Shown: positions 24,541 to 38,376, counted from the stretch's first letter. The stretch: 64,000 bases of DNA from Stropharia rugosoannulata (GCA_028532985.1 JANCIK010000013.1:2542001-2606000); one strand, 5' to 3'. The notes: generated by a model not told the origin, from the sequence alone. A program made the numbers and translations.

Positions 24541-25800
24541 TCAAACTGCTTGAGAAGGACTTGAAGTTTGATCAGAACTGGTGTGGTCGTGCATGTCTGT
24601 GTTAGAACTTGGCCCCAAAGCAGAGAATACCGATGCAATTTGCGCAGTGTGCTGTGCAGATTCCGATACATGGAATTGAAGGCCTGAAAGTTGAACTTGA
24701 TTATTCCCGTATTTAATTTCTTCGGCGCGCCCTTGAGCGACACGGATGAGGATGAGATTATAGGCTATCCCCTCAATAGAAAGGTTCTTCACAGGTGGTC
24801 AGAACAAGTTTTCTTTATGATAATTATCATAATTTTGTGAGCTCACCATCCCTGAGAGCACAGAAATTGCGTATGTGTTTGGGGTGAACCATACAATAAA
24901 ATGTGCGATAGTAGTGCTCAAAGAAAGAAAGCCGGATTCTATCAAAATCCGCATTGTAAACTGTAGTCTGTGCACAGATGTGCTAGCTTTCGATTGCTTG
25001 GAGACAACGTAAATGCGTCGTACAATCATGACTAACAACACAACGAAGGATCATCTTTTCGAGTCAACAGCAGAATAAAATTAAAAAATGCTTACATGTG
25101 GCGTACAAGTTCAAGACAATTGTACAAAGCCAGAAAGGGGTCAAAATGGAGCCAGGACCGCCTGCCGATCGGTTGACGGGCTCCCAATCCTTGAGGAGTG
25201 ATGCGCTTTGGACAATCTGACCGTATGCTTGCAATGCTGTAAGCATCAATCCCCCAAGCCAGAAGAAGACTGGGAACACAATAGCACGACGCGATTTTTC
25301 ATAGATAATCCAGCATCTGTAGATCTAGTGGTAGTAATGACATGCGTTTTAGAGAGTTCTATAATAATTTTTTTGATATGATACTCTACCAGAACAGCGT
25401 CCCCAAGTAGAGTAGTTATGTTGGCGCCGCTACACTAAGAAAAATACGAGGTTAACAAAGATTTGAAAACAAAAACAGTATCCATACATACCACTACTAC
25501 TGTGCCCCATGGCAGAGGCTTGACCGAGGATGATGCTGTTGACGACGCATCTGGCTTTATCGGAGTGACCATCTGCATTGCGTCCCCGATTTCAAGAGCT
25601 TTATTTAACGTGGAAAGCGTCCAGATGGCAAGAGTAACGGCCAAAATACTGCGGTTGATTGCTTTGCGCACTCTCCAGCCCTCGTCTGCAAAAACAAGCC
25701 AACGAATACAGTGGAAAAAGGTAGACAGGTAGAGCCCATAGAAAAGATAGCCAGCTGCGATTGAACCAACGCTTTGGAACGGCTGAAGGGCTTCAGGCAT
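24541..25800 (-). CDS. Seven-TM-like membrane protein, paralogue A
   Basis: Five exons, 25800-25492, 25434-25390, 25324-25096, 25031-24847 and 24786-24541 (1,014 nt, 337 aa). The protein begins MPEALQPFQSVGS and has about seven hydrophobic segments, a GDAVL|IYRCW junction, SILTPFW in the middle and HFIVWFTPN before the last helix. A Ser/His-rich tail follows. This is the organisation of a large uncharacterised Agaricomycete family of putative seven-TM proteins (DUF6533/DUF6534-like); no ligand or function is established. The protein encoded at 58498-59710 is a paralogue with the same five-exon structure, including a 45-bp exon 2. The ATG at 25800 is the first in frame. Family level is moderately sure; receptor function is only a possibility. 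Confidence 0.82.
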
Positions 25801-26647
25801 GTAGACTGAGGTTGGGAAGAAGGCGACGTGTTTGAAGGTCTTCAAATACTACGGCGCCCGCTTCTTTTTTATACCTATGAGAGTGAGACAGTGACAAAGC
25901 TAAGGGAGCCATCCAAGAGAAGGAATTTATTTTCATCAGACATGGTGGTATCCGACATGAGAAAATATCTGTATTTGCGTCTATAATTTGATGCCTTATA
26001 GCATCTAATCTTGGTATTCTCAGATAGTTACTAATACTTCGAGTCGTTAAAAATACTGATTATCATAATATAGACGGCTTCCAGCTCCCTTTTAAGCACA
26101 TTGAATATTAATATTAACCCCAAGTTTTCAACAAGTAGTAGTATACGTAGTAGTAAACTTGGTGAATACTCAAATTCTTGTTGTAAATGTTACAAGAGCA
26201 CTATAGTCTCTCATCATTCAAGAAAAAGATGCCTTGTTGTAAGCCGTCAGTGGATTGGCATTTCAGAATACAGTGTTTAAAAGGAGGTCTAAAAATAGGA
26301 CGAAGCAATCGCAACGCGTAACTAGTACATAGTACACAAGCCATGTTAGAAGGTCGGGGCTACACATAATGTTTACGAAACTCATAGAGATAAGGTTCTT
26401 GGACAGAATCGCAGTAACTCCGGGCTCGAAACCCTGTTTGTCAAGCTACTCAATATAATGTTGACTGCAAGCAAAGATCACCGATTGTTGACGTTGAACG
26501 TTTGAACAGTGTCGCTCAAAGCGAAATGATCATCTCCGCAGTTTAATGTTTAAAATTGTAACGTTTGAGATCTCACAGAGGTCTGCCATGCTTAGACTTG
26601 ATTTTGAAGTGAGTCCTAAAGGAGGCTGATGCCATTACTGGCACAGA
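25801..26647. other. Intergenic region left of the 26.6-kb MITE
   Basis: AT-rich promoter side of the seven-TM gene with no supported coding sequence. Confidence 0.5.
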
Positions 26648-26936
26648 TACTGTACCATTTTAAATGGTTCATCCGTCCCATGTCCCAAGGGCCACGTACG
26701 TGGACGAAATCGGTGCTTTGTCCCGTGTCCCAAGCCCAGTGGACGAAGAATTTTTTGAAATTGGCTGAGACCATACTCCAAAAACTGGCTTAACCCTACA
26801 AAAAACTCGCTGGACGAAATTTTTTGGACGAAATTTTTGGGTTGTCCCGGGTCCTGCCAAAAGTGGCGGGGCGAAAATTTCGTCCATGGTGTCCCATGTC
26901 CCCCCCCCTGGACGAACCATTCGAAATGGTACAGTA
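26648..26936. mobile_element. MITE-like element with terminal inverted repeats and TA ends
   Basis: A 289-bp unit bounded by imperfect inverted repeats. The left end reads TACTGTACCATTT then AATGGTTCATCC; the right end is its reverse complement with two or three mismatches. Both outer ends carry TA, consistent with a Tc1/mariner-style target duplication. The interior has repeats of GTCCCRTGTCCC and TGGACGAA in both orientations. There is no transposase. An incidental minus-strand frame of 135 codons runs through it but begins with a non-ATG codon and reads repeat sequence. Non-autonomous mobilisation is inferred. Confidence 0.72.
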
Positions 26937-27465
26937 AACTAATACTGGCGTCGTAGTAACACTTCACTGATAGGCTCTTGAGTACAGGTGCGAGGCAGAA
27001 ATTTGAGCTTGAGAATGTTTCCTCCCAACTTCCTTTTGTCATCCAAGTTCAAGTCGACAGGCTGTCACGGTGGCACGTATGGAATTTTGTGTCAAGTTTT
27101 ACGAAATGCAAGCTTCGGGCAAGCCGTAAGCAACTTGATCGGCAAGTCCCGCTGAGCTGAGAAGTTCGTACCGGCATGGAGACACGGCAAAAACAACCAG
27201 GTAGTAGCGCCGTCATCGATTCATCTCGCACCCTGTTCATCGCAGAATATTTGCGCCATTGCGTCCAATATGCATTATTATGCACGAGTAATTTTGTCGC
27301 CGAGAATCGGCATTGTCAGCCGCCATGAACTGATTGCGGCGCTTTAAATGATTGCGGCGTCGGAAGCTTGACAAATCCGGATTTCAAGGTTTCCGGACAT
27401 TCTTCAATCTTCGTGTCATTAGCAAGTCCCATTTAAACCTCTGTCCAGAACTACAGTCTGAATTC
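26937..27465. other. Intergenic spacer between MITE and DUF1308-like gene
   Basis: Presumed promoter and 5' leader of the gene starting at 27466. No further feature recognised. Confidence 0.45.
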
Positions 27466-29490
27466 ATGGCACATCCCGAACTTCAATCTATCAGACGACA
27501 ACTCGCCCTTATCCATGACCAATTACTCAATTTCAAACCACTAATGGCAAGACCCCCAGTTCTCGACTCGTCTGTTGAACTTACAGAAGAAATAACCGAT
27601 GAAAACCAATGGTTGCATGGTGGTACCGTTCCTGGACTCAAGAAGCTCAAGGAGAGTATCAAAATTGATTTGGGCGTCCTGGAGAAGGTAGGATCCCCCC
27701 CTGACGATTATTATGGTCGATCTAACGTCAAGTCCAGTAGTTTCTTGAAGACCCCAAGTGTGTTAATTTGCCACCTCTGTCAACAAACGCACCATACCTA
27801 CTGGCGGTATGGAATGAGGTTGTGTCTGCGCCACCGTCAATTGTCTCGATATTCAAGACATTCAATGCGGGCCCGGCTGAGAAGCCGAAGAAGAAATGCG
27901 AACCAGGCCAGGCTGGTGTGAAGGTTGACGTTGTCGCCGATAATGGTCGCAGCTGGATAAGAGTCAATACGTGAGTGTCTTTATTGTCATTTCCCTTTCT
28001 CTACATGTTAAGTGCTGCGTAGCATTAAAAACTCTCGGATTATGTCTGAGTTGCGCGAGATTGACTCATATTTTACTGATTCCGACGACGATGATGACGA
28101 TCCCTCTGGATCACAGTGGGACGGCCGGCCCTCTCTTGCGCAAAAGGAATTTGACAATTCAATACTTAGAATGGGCCGCTCACTTCTGCGTGCGGCAGAG
28201 ATGAATCCGATAGATGGGACTACAATCATTCCTACAGTAACAATGCGCTTAACACGTCTTGACCCACTTGCTAACGAGGACGGCTCCATCCCAGACCCTC
28301 GGATCGCACAAACTATTGCGACGCTTAGAGATATAGGCATAAATGTTGAACTTGGCGAGCGGCCTTTCGTCGAACCGTCGCCGCCCTCTCCTTCAAGTGC
28401 TTCGCCCAGTCCTACGTCATTCCTACCTACTAAGAACATCAACCTCGACCTCTCCGTTCTTATAGCTGTCATATCAGATCTGACACACGCTCCGTTGCCT
28501 GCTACCATCGAAGAGGCGAATCGTCGCTTCGTGCCGCCTCAGGAATACCGTGAGTGGAAGCAGCGACGCTTGGCCATGACAGGCAGGGTTTTAACAAGCC
28601 CTAATCCTCAAAGCATATCGGATATGCCTTTGGAAAATGATATCAAGGACCTACCGAACGATCTTATAACCCATGCCCGGTCGCTTACAAACCAGCTATT
28701 ACACGAAATGAACATTGCGCTTCTACAGGATTTATACGACAAAATTTGTGCTGCCCAATCCAACGCCAATGACAGTAGCGAAAACCCCTTGGCCGAGGTG
28801 ACATTCTGGACCACTGCAGAGGCGCGAGAGCGTTGCCTGCGAATCGTTTCCAAGATTGGCGGTGTCTACGAGAAACGCCGTGCGCGGGCTCTCTTCTGCT
28901 TAGATCCCACAGATCTGGACTCGGAGAAACCTATCTCTCTAGACGAGGCGCGTCGCCTTTATTGGCAAGACTCTCGTTTTCCGGAAGGCTTCCTCCCTCT
29001 ACTCCCTGTTCGGATACATACGGCCGCTTCCGATTGTAACTCCAATGGGCGCCCGGCCAAGTCTGCCTTTGGCGCGGCGCTCAGCCAGGTGTGCACGGAC
29101 ATCCTTGCTCAGGAAACCATATCCCATGCGCGCACGGGACCTACGTCCCAGCTAGATTCGGTCAACCATCATATGCAAGCCCTAGACATCCAGCGCGCGG
29201 CGGTCATGAAAGCGAACCCGCGGCTGACAGCGCATACGGTACAGAGTATGTGGTGGGGCGCGGAGCTCGGGTGGACAACATTGACTGCAAATCGATCGAG
29301 CGTCAAAGCGATCCTGCGTGAGCTGAAGAACGCCCGGATCGCAGGCCGCCTTATTTCTCCAAGTCCTGTGTGCTCCAGAGAAAGTGATCTGGATGCCAAT
29401 AATGCAGCAGCAATTTGGGTTATCGATCCCCGAAGTTTAGCAGAGGGCATGTCGAGCGTTCCGAGTACGACTGAGAAGGTGGCCGTGTAG
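27466..29490 (+). CDS. DUF1308-like conserved protein
   Basis: Three exons, 27466-27687, 27741-27970 and 28023-29490 (1,920 nt, 639 aa). The N-terminal part (IRRQLALIHDQLL, WLHGGTVPGLKKLKESI) and the block LPPLSTNAPYLLAVWNEV resemble the DUF1308 (C7orf25/UPF0415) family of eukaryotic proteins of unknown biochemical role. The middle is acidic and disordered (DSDDDDDD, PSPPSPSSASPSPTS). The C-terminal third has NLDLSVLIAVISDLTH and further conserved helices. No signal peptide or TM helix, so probably cytosolic or nuclear. Intron 1 uses an acceptor at 27740 that gives an in-phase join to FLEDPKC. The family name rests on recognition by eye and should be treated as probable. Confidence 0.82.
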
Positions 29491-29900
29491 TCTTTTGTAT
29501 AAGGAGATTGCTATTCAAATCATCTTACAAAATATACACGGATATAAATTCTGCTAGTCGTGTTGGTCAGGATTTTCTGAATGAGGGCGCTGCATCTAGT
29601 AATATACTAATAGCATTTCACTTCTCTCCTATTCAACACTGACAATCCAGACATCAACTGCGTATTCAAAACAAGGCTGTCGACAGAGTTGGAAGCGGCC
29701 TCGACTGCATTGTAAAAGTCCAAGTTCGGTTCCGAGTCCAGTCCCAATTTTCAATATATGCGGTACATTTCAAAAACCGGTCAGTCTCCTTCAATCCGCT
29801 AACAGTATAAAATGTGGCGTTCGCTCCTCTCTATAGCGATCTGCAGACTCCTTTAGCTCTGGACCAAACTGCACTACACTCAGTGGTCTTCTGCTTGACT
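29491..29900. other. Intergenic region
   Basis: Holds the 3' flank of the DUF1308-like gene and the upstream region of the next gene. An ATG at 29812 opens a 14-codon frame (MWRSLLSIAICRLL) that may be an upstream ORF. Confidence 0.4.
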
Positions 29901-31238
29901 ATGTGGCACGTCGCAGCATCTACGAAAACTGCATACTATGGTCACAATACTGTCAACAAACATCCTGGAGCAGGAGTCACCTCTCTCATACGATTACTTC
30001 TACGCACACGGATTTCTGGTAGTGGAGCGCCGAAGGAAAATCTTGCTGTTATCTCACTTGCCTTGGGTACCGCTTATAACACATTCTCGTTCACTGTGCC
30101 TCTTTCTACTATCGACGAAAACACTTGGGCACATATTCCTATTGTCTCCCCAGCCGTCCTTAGTGCCGCTTCCTCTCATGGCGGAGAAGACAGTTGGTCT
30201 CCGGATGTGTCAAGCTCTGGACAAGAATCCTCTCCTTCAGGGAGTGCTTCGTCGTCTTCCAGCGGTAATCAACCATCGGGGAGCGGTAGTAGCTGGAGTT
30301 CCAGTGAAGGTAAGATTTAGTGTCATTTGGACATTGTTCTAATACTCACTAACACTTGTAGATACAGCGCCAGAGCGTGATCCACCTCCACCCAACGGAG
30401 GCCCAGTCCGTCGTTCCGCACGTCTAGCAGGACGAAAAGGTGTGTGCTACTGCATAATTTCTTCGAATTGCGGGATGAGGGAAATTTTTCAATAGCTGCT
30501 ACTCCTGACTCTCAATACTCAGAACAGAGGCCTAGCTCACCACCGCCTCCTCCATCCCCACCGCCTCCGCCTCCTCCGCCTCCACCTTCTCTTGGCTCCA
30601 TAAAACCCATAGGAAATAATCCTCCCTCCCATTTCCCTCTCTTCTTTTGGATTGGACTATGCTTTCTCTGCGCCATTGGCGCTATGATCTTGCTAAAAGC
30701 GCGTCGTCGACAGGCATTGAAACATAGAAAGAACACTACTGAACAATCCGTGACATATGCACCGGCCAGGGTGAATGTCACAGATACTTCATACGAATAC
30801 ACGCTCCCGCTTTTTGATGTTCTCACCCATATTTTGCCCTGCAACGACATCGCCCTACTGCCTCCCGCTTGGGATGAAGATGAACAAATCATGCCTGTTG
30901 TAGCCCCTTCAGTAGTTATCACGCTCGCTGCAGGAATCTTTCCAATACAATCGCAGGTCCATCAGTATGAACTAATCCCCACGATGAAAGGGCTAGTGAA
31001 AACTGGACGACGCTACGCACAGCTGCGTGCTGATGGAACGTGGGATGACGGCGCTCCCACTGCCTGCGCCGCAATTGATGAAGACGATATGGGGCGCGTA
31101 GGAACTGAAATCCTTTGGGGTGCCAGCTGCGTGATTGCTGCGGCGGTGATTGGCCATGCCATGCAGGACGTAGAGAAACATGAGCTACGGGACTGCCGTG
31201 AGCTTGAAAGCGCGCCGCCGCGGGTTTCGGTACGCTAA
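29901..31238 (+). CDS. Unknown protein with polyproline stalk and one TM helix
   Basis: Three-exon model, 29901-30309, 30362-30439 and 30523-31238 (1,203 nt, 400 aa). After an N-terminal domain of about 95 residues comes a Ser/Gly-rich linker (SSSGQESSPSGSASSSSS), a basic segment (PVRRSARLAGRK), and a run of about 17 prolines. A single TM helix follows (FPLFFWIGLCFLCAIGAMILL), then RRRQALKHRK and about 170 residues of presumed cytosolic sequence. The polyproline segment next to the membrane may act as a stalk. I do not recognise the family. Splice phases are consistent, but the N-terminus is doubtful: the chosen ATG is the first in frame and no convincing signal peptide precedes it, so an upstream exon may be missing. 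Confidence 0.6.
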
Positions 31239-32168
31239 TTCACAAATAATACTGTATTTTGCAGGCATTAATTTACATTTCTATTTTAGATTAGTACGAT
31301 CGATGAAGCAGTTGACTGCTCCGCGGTAAATAATCACGGATTTTGATGCGATAAGCTCTACTCACGGACAACTCTATAGCCTGAAAGGTCTGATTTTATC
31401 TTCGTACCGTTCCCGGGTTATCGTAGACACCGCGCACGCCGTCCAAGCGGCAGGAGAAAGAGGGTCACGACTGAGAGCACAGGATAAATTAATTGCAAGA
31501 CCATGGTCAAGGTCTAGCGATTCGCGAAAGGTGCGCAGGGCTGCAACATTTCCAGAAGCCCGTCTGACGAGATGGCTGCCTGCAGTGCTATGGATTTCTG
31601 GTTTATCGAAGCGTTGACGAGCGGTCCGACTAACCAAAAGACTAAAGCGCCGTGTATGAATAGAGGTTGATTGTACTGACGAGTGCGATCCTCTCTATCT
31701 TATACATGCGCGGGGTATGATGAATTGCAACATCTTTGCATGTAAGCACATTGATGTTCAATCGCCGGTCTATTTTATTAATATTATTAACCGCTTCAAC
31801 TTCATCAATGAACTATTGCCTACTATTACACACCCTTTAAAGAATATTCACGTTCTTTTGTTTAATTTTTGTGTTGATGATGAAAATATATGTGCCTTGT
31901 AACCATGCATTATATTTAATGGATAATGTCTACTTTATTAGGGAAAGAATGAGGAATATGCAGCTTGCGCAGTTCGCTGACAGTGTCAGCTGTCGATGAC
32001 AGGCGATGACTCCGGCTTCAAAGCCCAACCACCCCGTTACGTCAGTTACGCGATGTGCGCGTTTGGAGGGGCGGGGCAATATAAATCCCACAGTACTTGA
32101 CGGCGAGCGATGCGTATCATGGTTCCCGGGATGATCGTTTCGCTCCTTCTTGTTCACCATTAACCACC
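31239..32168. other. Intergenic region
   Basis: No gene recognised. A TATA-like ATATAAAT lies at about 32079-32086, roughly 90 bp upstream of the four-TM gene start. Confidence 0.45.
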
Positions 32169-32804
32169 ATGATCGTGGTTGAGTCGAGGACGTCGACGTC
32201 CGATGCGGACGACGCAGCGTCAATCAAGACGCTCGTTACATATCCTAAAATCCCGCACTACTACCCTATATTGGCTTGCCTTTCATTGCCTGCTGGAGTC
32301 ATAGCCTTCGTCTGCGCCATAATGAACTCTGCCTTTATTTTGGGACACTTGAACGGCTTGCTCACCATCTTTGCGTTTACGGCCAGCCTGCCCTACCAAG
32401 TTTTTGGCATCCTCCTGATATGGCTCCATAGCCACCAAATAGAATCCGTCCTCAAATTCGCCCCTGCAACGCGGAGAAACATAGCGCTGAGCACCATCTT
32501 GGCTCTTTCCTGGCTATCGTCAGCCGTGATGACGGGATGGATCATGTGGAGGGTTCTAGCTGGGAAGGAGGAAACGTGGTGTGTTGGCCCTGATCAATGC
32601 TTCGGATACGTGCTCCGCGGTAGATCGCTCGTGGCGCCAGTCCTAGCTTTTGTTTTTTCCGCCGTTGAGGTTATCATATACCTGGCAATTACGGTGGTGT
32701 GCCTTGTACACGCAAGACGCCAATCAATGTCGAACGGGTCGAATAATGCGCCTATAGAGATGTCATCTGTTCATCCAACAAGCACGAAAGTCATCTCTCC
32801 ATAA
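32169..32804 (+). CDS. Four-TM membrane protein, paralogue family member 2 (divergent)
   Basis: Single-exon 211-aa protein beginning MIVVESRTSTSDADDAAS. It has the family plan: Ser/Asp-rich N-tail with TLV, four hydrophobic segments, SLPYQVFGILLIWLHSHQ after TM2, and a final TM before a short polar tail ending KVISP. The TM3-TM4 loop contains C.....C with only 5 residues between the cysteines (WCVGPDQCF), the shortest in the set. Sequence is clearly the most divergent of the six: the PF(T/S)PxSRR block is replaced by KFAPATRRN. Function unknown. Confidence 0.78.
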   Translation: MIVVESRTSTSDADDAASIKTLVTYPKIPHYYPILACLSLPAGVIAFVCAIMNSAFILGHLNGLLTIFAFTASLPYQVFGILLIWLHSHQIESVLKFAPATRRNIALSTILALSWLSSAVMTGWIMWRVLAGKEETWCVGPDQCFGYVLRGRSLVAPVLAFVFSAVEVIIYLAITVVCLVHARRQSMSNGSNNAPIEMSSVHPTSTKVISP

Positions 32805-33811
32805 ACAGTAAGAATCCAGTTTTACTTTGCTGTGCTGTATTGTACTAACTTGAACATTACCCAGCTCTTTGTATTGTGTTCAATTTCTTACCCCAGCCTG
32901 CCATAAACGCGACATTGATACCCTTCAACGCACGACTCATACCAGCACCATCCTAGTACACTACGCCTACCACTATCTATTCAACTTGGATTGCTGATTT
33001 CATTCATTTCTCGTATTATTATTATGGCTTGTCCACTGTATTAGTATCCTCTCCAATCCAACTTGTTGTTCTCCGCATTCCGACTATCTATTCTCAAGGC
33101 AAGCCTTAAACATGTTTCCTCAACTCCAGTAAGATCACAATAACATGTATGCAAAGATTTCAAGATTTCAACGTATTTTTGTTTCGTTATGGTATTTTGA
33201 CCTTGCAACTTAGGAAACCATTACTAGCCCAAGTAACTTGTTACTCATGATCAACAAGTTGAAGTATTACATAACTGCCTGATCTTACTCTGAGCACATC
33301 CTCTGTTCTTACGACTGCTGGCAGTGTTCGGTATATAAAGATTGTTTGCCAACACTACAGCGCCATGCAAGCAATCGGCGTCACGGTAACTTGTACTACT
33401 CGGCTAAGCTGAAACAGGGTGGCTGTGTTCCGTGGGAAATGGACTTGGAACGGCAATCCACTGTTTATGTAAAGTAAAAATTGCCTGAAAAAATTACAAG
33501 CACCACTATAGTGCTGTAGGATTGGCAGTAGTAACAAGAGTCATCTACATAACTTTATGTGCACAGTTTCTGCGTAATAATGCCGGTTACATTGGGGTGA
33601 CGGCGAATTTGTTACAGGCTTGGAGCGGGAAGTTGTCGATCAAACGAAAATATATTCTGCAAGAACACACGCGATACAGCAAAGCTAAACCAGTACTACT
33701 ACTAATCATATCTCAAAAGTTGGAACAAGGCACAAATATATGTCTAATACAAGGTGCTACGGAAATTTCATATAAAAGATAGATAAAAGAGAACATTTAT
33801 GGTCTACTCGA
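32805..33811. other. Intergenic region between convergent genes
   Basis: 3' flanks of the four-TM gene (plus) and the peroxidase gene (minus). No further features recognised. Confidence 0.5.
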
Positions 33812-35581
<1,770 letters not shown>

Positions 35582-37734
35582 GATGCTAGAAGTAGGGTAC
35601 TCGTTGGTTCGAGTAAGAAAGGGAAGACTGGAGCTGCCTTGCTTCTAGCAGCACAATGTTATGCTCCTCTTATACTGTTCGTCGAGGATTATCTATAAAT
35701 TTCTGTGAGCTCTATAAACACGTTCCTTGCATGTAAATAAATGACACAAGCACTTTCGGACGAGTACCGGAGCGATGTGGGATTTGATGTGGGGAATACG
35801 ACTTGTAAAATAATCGACAGTCTCACAAGCGGACACTTTGCCGACTACCGAGCCTTCATATCCACGGCCATGAGAATACGGATAGAAGAAATATATACAG
35901 TGTGGACATTTACTGACACTGAGCGTATCGTTATTTCCCTATTTTCATCAGTGAATACAAGAGTATAAATAGAAACTTTGATTTTTCCCGAGTGGGCTTG
36001 ATCGGATAAATAAACTCTCTTGCCCCGGAGACCTCAGGGTATCAGAGCTTCAGCTCCCGCTCCGCCATAGTTCTCAAACAGCGTTAACCGAGGTTTTACA
36101 ATTTCGTTTATAAGGATTATTTCGACCTAACATCCACGCAATGCGAGATATACTACAATATTAACGCAACAATTTCTGCGGTCTGTTGCTATACGCTAGT
36201 GTCCTCATTTTCTTTCGACGTAGTCAGGAGCCGAAAAAAAAAAATTGTCTGAGAGTCTGCAGCCTCCCAGTATCAAAGATTAAGCTGTGTGTGAGGTCAA
36301 GCGCAGATGATAGCAGGTCCGGTTCTCATCCGGTTCCGCCGAGTACATTTGTTTTGAATTGAGTTATCTCTGTACCGGCGACTCCAGAATTTGATGAAGA
36401 TGTCTGTTACGAAATATAGGAGATAGTTGATTTATAGTCTGTATCAGTGAAACAGTAAGTAGCTTGGACGTACCTGATGACATGTTTCTCAGTGGGACAT
36501 GGGAAAAACGCTTAAGGCCCGAAGCCGAGCGACATGCTACAACATGTCAAATTCTGTTCCGACTTGGACATGGCTTCGCTCTTAAGTTCGTCTGCATGGA
36601 CAATCTCTTCTTTCATCTCACGTTTAACTAGCCATCTACCGTATTTGTACATCCGCACTGGTAAAAAGTTGTTCCATGAGAATTTTTCTATTAAGGATAT
36701 AGATTTCATGCACATGGTTCAGTGCTCCAATTCAGTTCACACCTGCTTTTTCAAAGTAAAGTATCGAAACCGAGACCGTTAAAAAATTAAAGGCCGGGAC
36801 TGGCTGTGAACAACATATATCATTCAAAACTGACAGCAGACATTGTGGGAAAAACAAAGCATATGCCTTGTGCATGACGCACTGGAAACTTTGTAATGGG
36901 CAAGATGCACGAGATATCCGACAGAAAACGTAGTATCGCTACTGCAGTACCATGTCCTTCTGCGTCACCCAAGTGCATCGCTTGATCACTAATTCTCACC
37001 AAGAGATGGTCAGGGAACTAGGAGTACTATACATGTGCATCTCATCCACGCTAACAAATCAGTAAGCGGCATGCACTGCCTGCCCAAGGTATGTTTGTCG
37101 TAGTCTCGCAAGTCTGCCGTGTGGGTGTCCAGATAAGGTATCTAGGTCAAGCCGGAGAGCGACCACTAAAAGTGATGGGCCCGGATCCAAAGCGCCTGAA
37201 TTGCGCCTGACCCCATTGTGAAGCTCTGCCTATGCGTGCCCCTAGGGATCCGATAGACCTCGTTCTTCAATCGTTCTTGAATGAATTATGACAAACCTAT
37301 TAACGCCGGCCAGGTACTGACAAAGTGGCTGCTGCAGACGAATGTCGTTGTAATAGTCACGTACGTTATTCTCTCTGTGGTCTAGAATATCTCATGTTGG
37401 TTAATCTAAACTGTTTACGACGTCTTCCAAGGCACAGCGTATCAAGGAGTTTTGAATGCAGATACATTAGTGTAACAGTGCCGTTTATGAGGCATGGACA
37501 GAATGAGCCTGCGTGGTAGGGTGGTTGTAGCGCTTCAGCTTTACATAACTTATTATGTAATTTCGTAGGACGAATCGGCGGCCATTTTCGGAAGTAATTA
37601 CTCTTTCAGGAGCTAGACCCGGATCGGTCATCAATGGAAAATATGAAATGGCTGCGGGAGCTGCGGACAAGGTTGCATGACGAGGCTGGCGAATGTGGGG
37701 GCCTTGTATTCATCCAACTCAATCCCTTACCTCC
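35582..37734. other. Intergenic region, about 2.1 kb, no gene recognised
   Basis: Contains the peroxidase promoter at the left, an A-rich run near 36235-36243, and only short chance frames. No transposon ends seen. Confidence 0.5.
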
Positions 37735-38376
37735 ATGATCGTTTTTGAACAGGACATTTCAGATGCTGCGTCTACTTCAGACACTCTCGTTTCGCCAGCC
37801 ACGGCCAAAATCCCTCGATTCTACATACCGCTCGTTTATCTCTCAATCCTTATATCACATTTCTGCTTTACATTCGTCCTTGTGGACGTCGCAACTGAAG
37901 ATTTCAAGTTGGCCATCCCCACAATGCTTGCATACATTCTGCTTCTTCCTTACCTCGGCGCCGCCCTCCTACTCAAATGGCTTCAACGACACCAAACCGA
38001 CTCAATCTTTCCATTCTCACCAACTTCCCGGCTCGGCATCGCATATAGCTTCTTCCTCGTCCTATTGTGGAACTCGTCCACTGTCATGTCAGCGTTTAGG
38101 ATGTACAGCGTCCGCAGATATCAACATTGGGAATCGTGCTCGCCCGACCCTAATGATGTTTACTCGTTAATATGCCTTCAAGCCCACCCTCGCATCAAGG
38201 GGAATTGGCCTGCCATCATCGCTATCACGACATCATCCGTTCAGCTCCTCTTAATGATTGCGATTACATGTATTTGCTGGGCCCACCGACAAAAGCACAA
38301 GAATGTACATGCGCTACCATCCCATTCTAATAGGACACCCCCGCCGGCAACTTTACCGAAGGTCGTCACTGCGTAG
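37735..38376 (+). CDS. Four-TM membrane protein, tandem array copy 1
   Basis: Single-exon 213-aa paralogue starting MIVFEQDISDAASTSDTLV. TM2 is followed by LPYLGAALLLKWLQRHQTDS and the block FPFSPTSRLGIAY. Two cysteines (SCSPDPNDVYSLIC) bracket 11 residues in the TM3-TM4 loop. TM4 ends in CICWAHRQKHK. First of four same-strand copies spaced at 0.4-0.85 kb, which implies local tandem duplication. Function unknown. Confidence 0.82.
   Translation: MIVFEQDISDAASTSDTLVSPATAKIPRFYIPLVYLSILISHFCFTFVLVDVATEDFKLAIPTMLAYILLLPYLGAALLLKWLQRHQTDSIFPFSPTSRLGIAYSFFLVLLWNSSTVMSAFRMYSVRRYQHWESCSPDPNDVYSLICLQAHPRIKGNWPAIIAITTSSVQLLLMIAITCICWAHRQKHKNVHALPSHSNRTPPPATLPKVVTA

Noticed and set aside
26421..26450. 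tRNA T-arm-like CCGGGCTCGAAACCC
   Set aside because: No cloverleaf can be made with flanking sequence; the loop lacks the TT start.
26635..27042. 135-codon minus-strand frame
   Set aside because: Begins with a non-ATG codon and reads through the MITE; repetitive residues reflect the repeat.
36316..36350. tRNA-like TCCGGTTCTCATCCGG hairpin
   Set aside because: Stem pairs, but the loop is not the TTCRANY form of a T arm and no matching acceptor or anticodon arm is found upstream.
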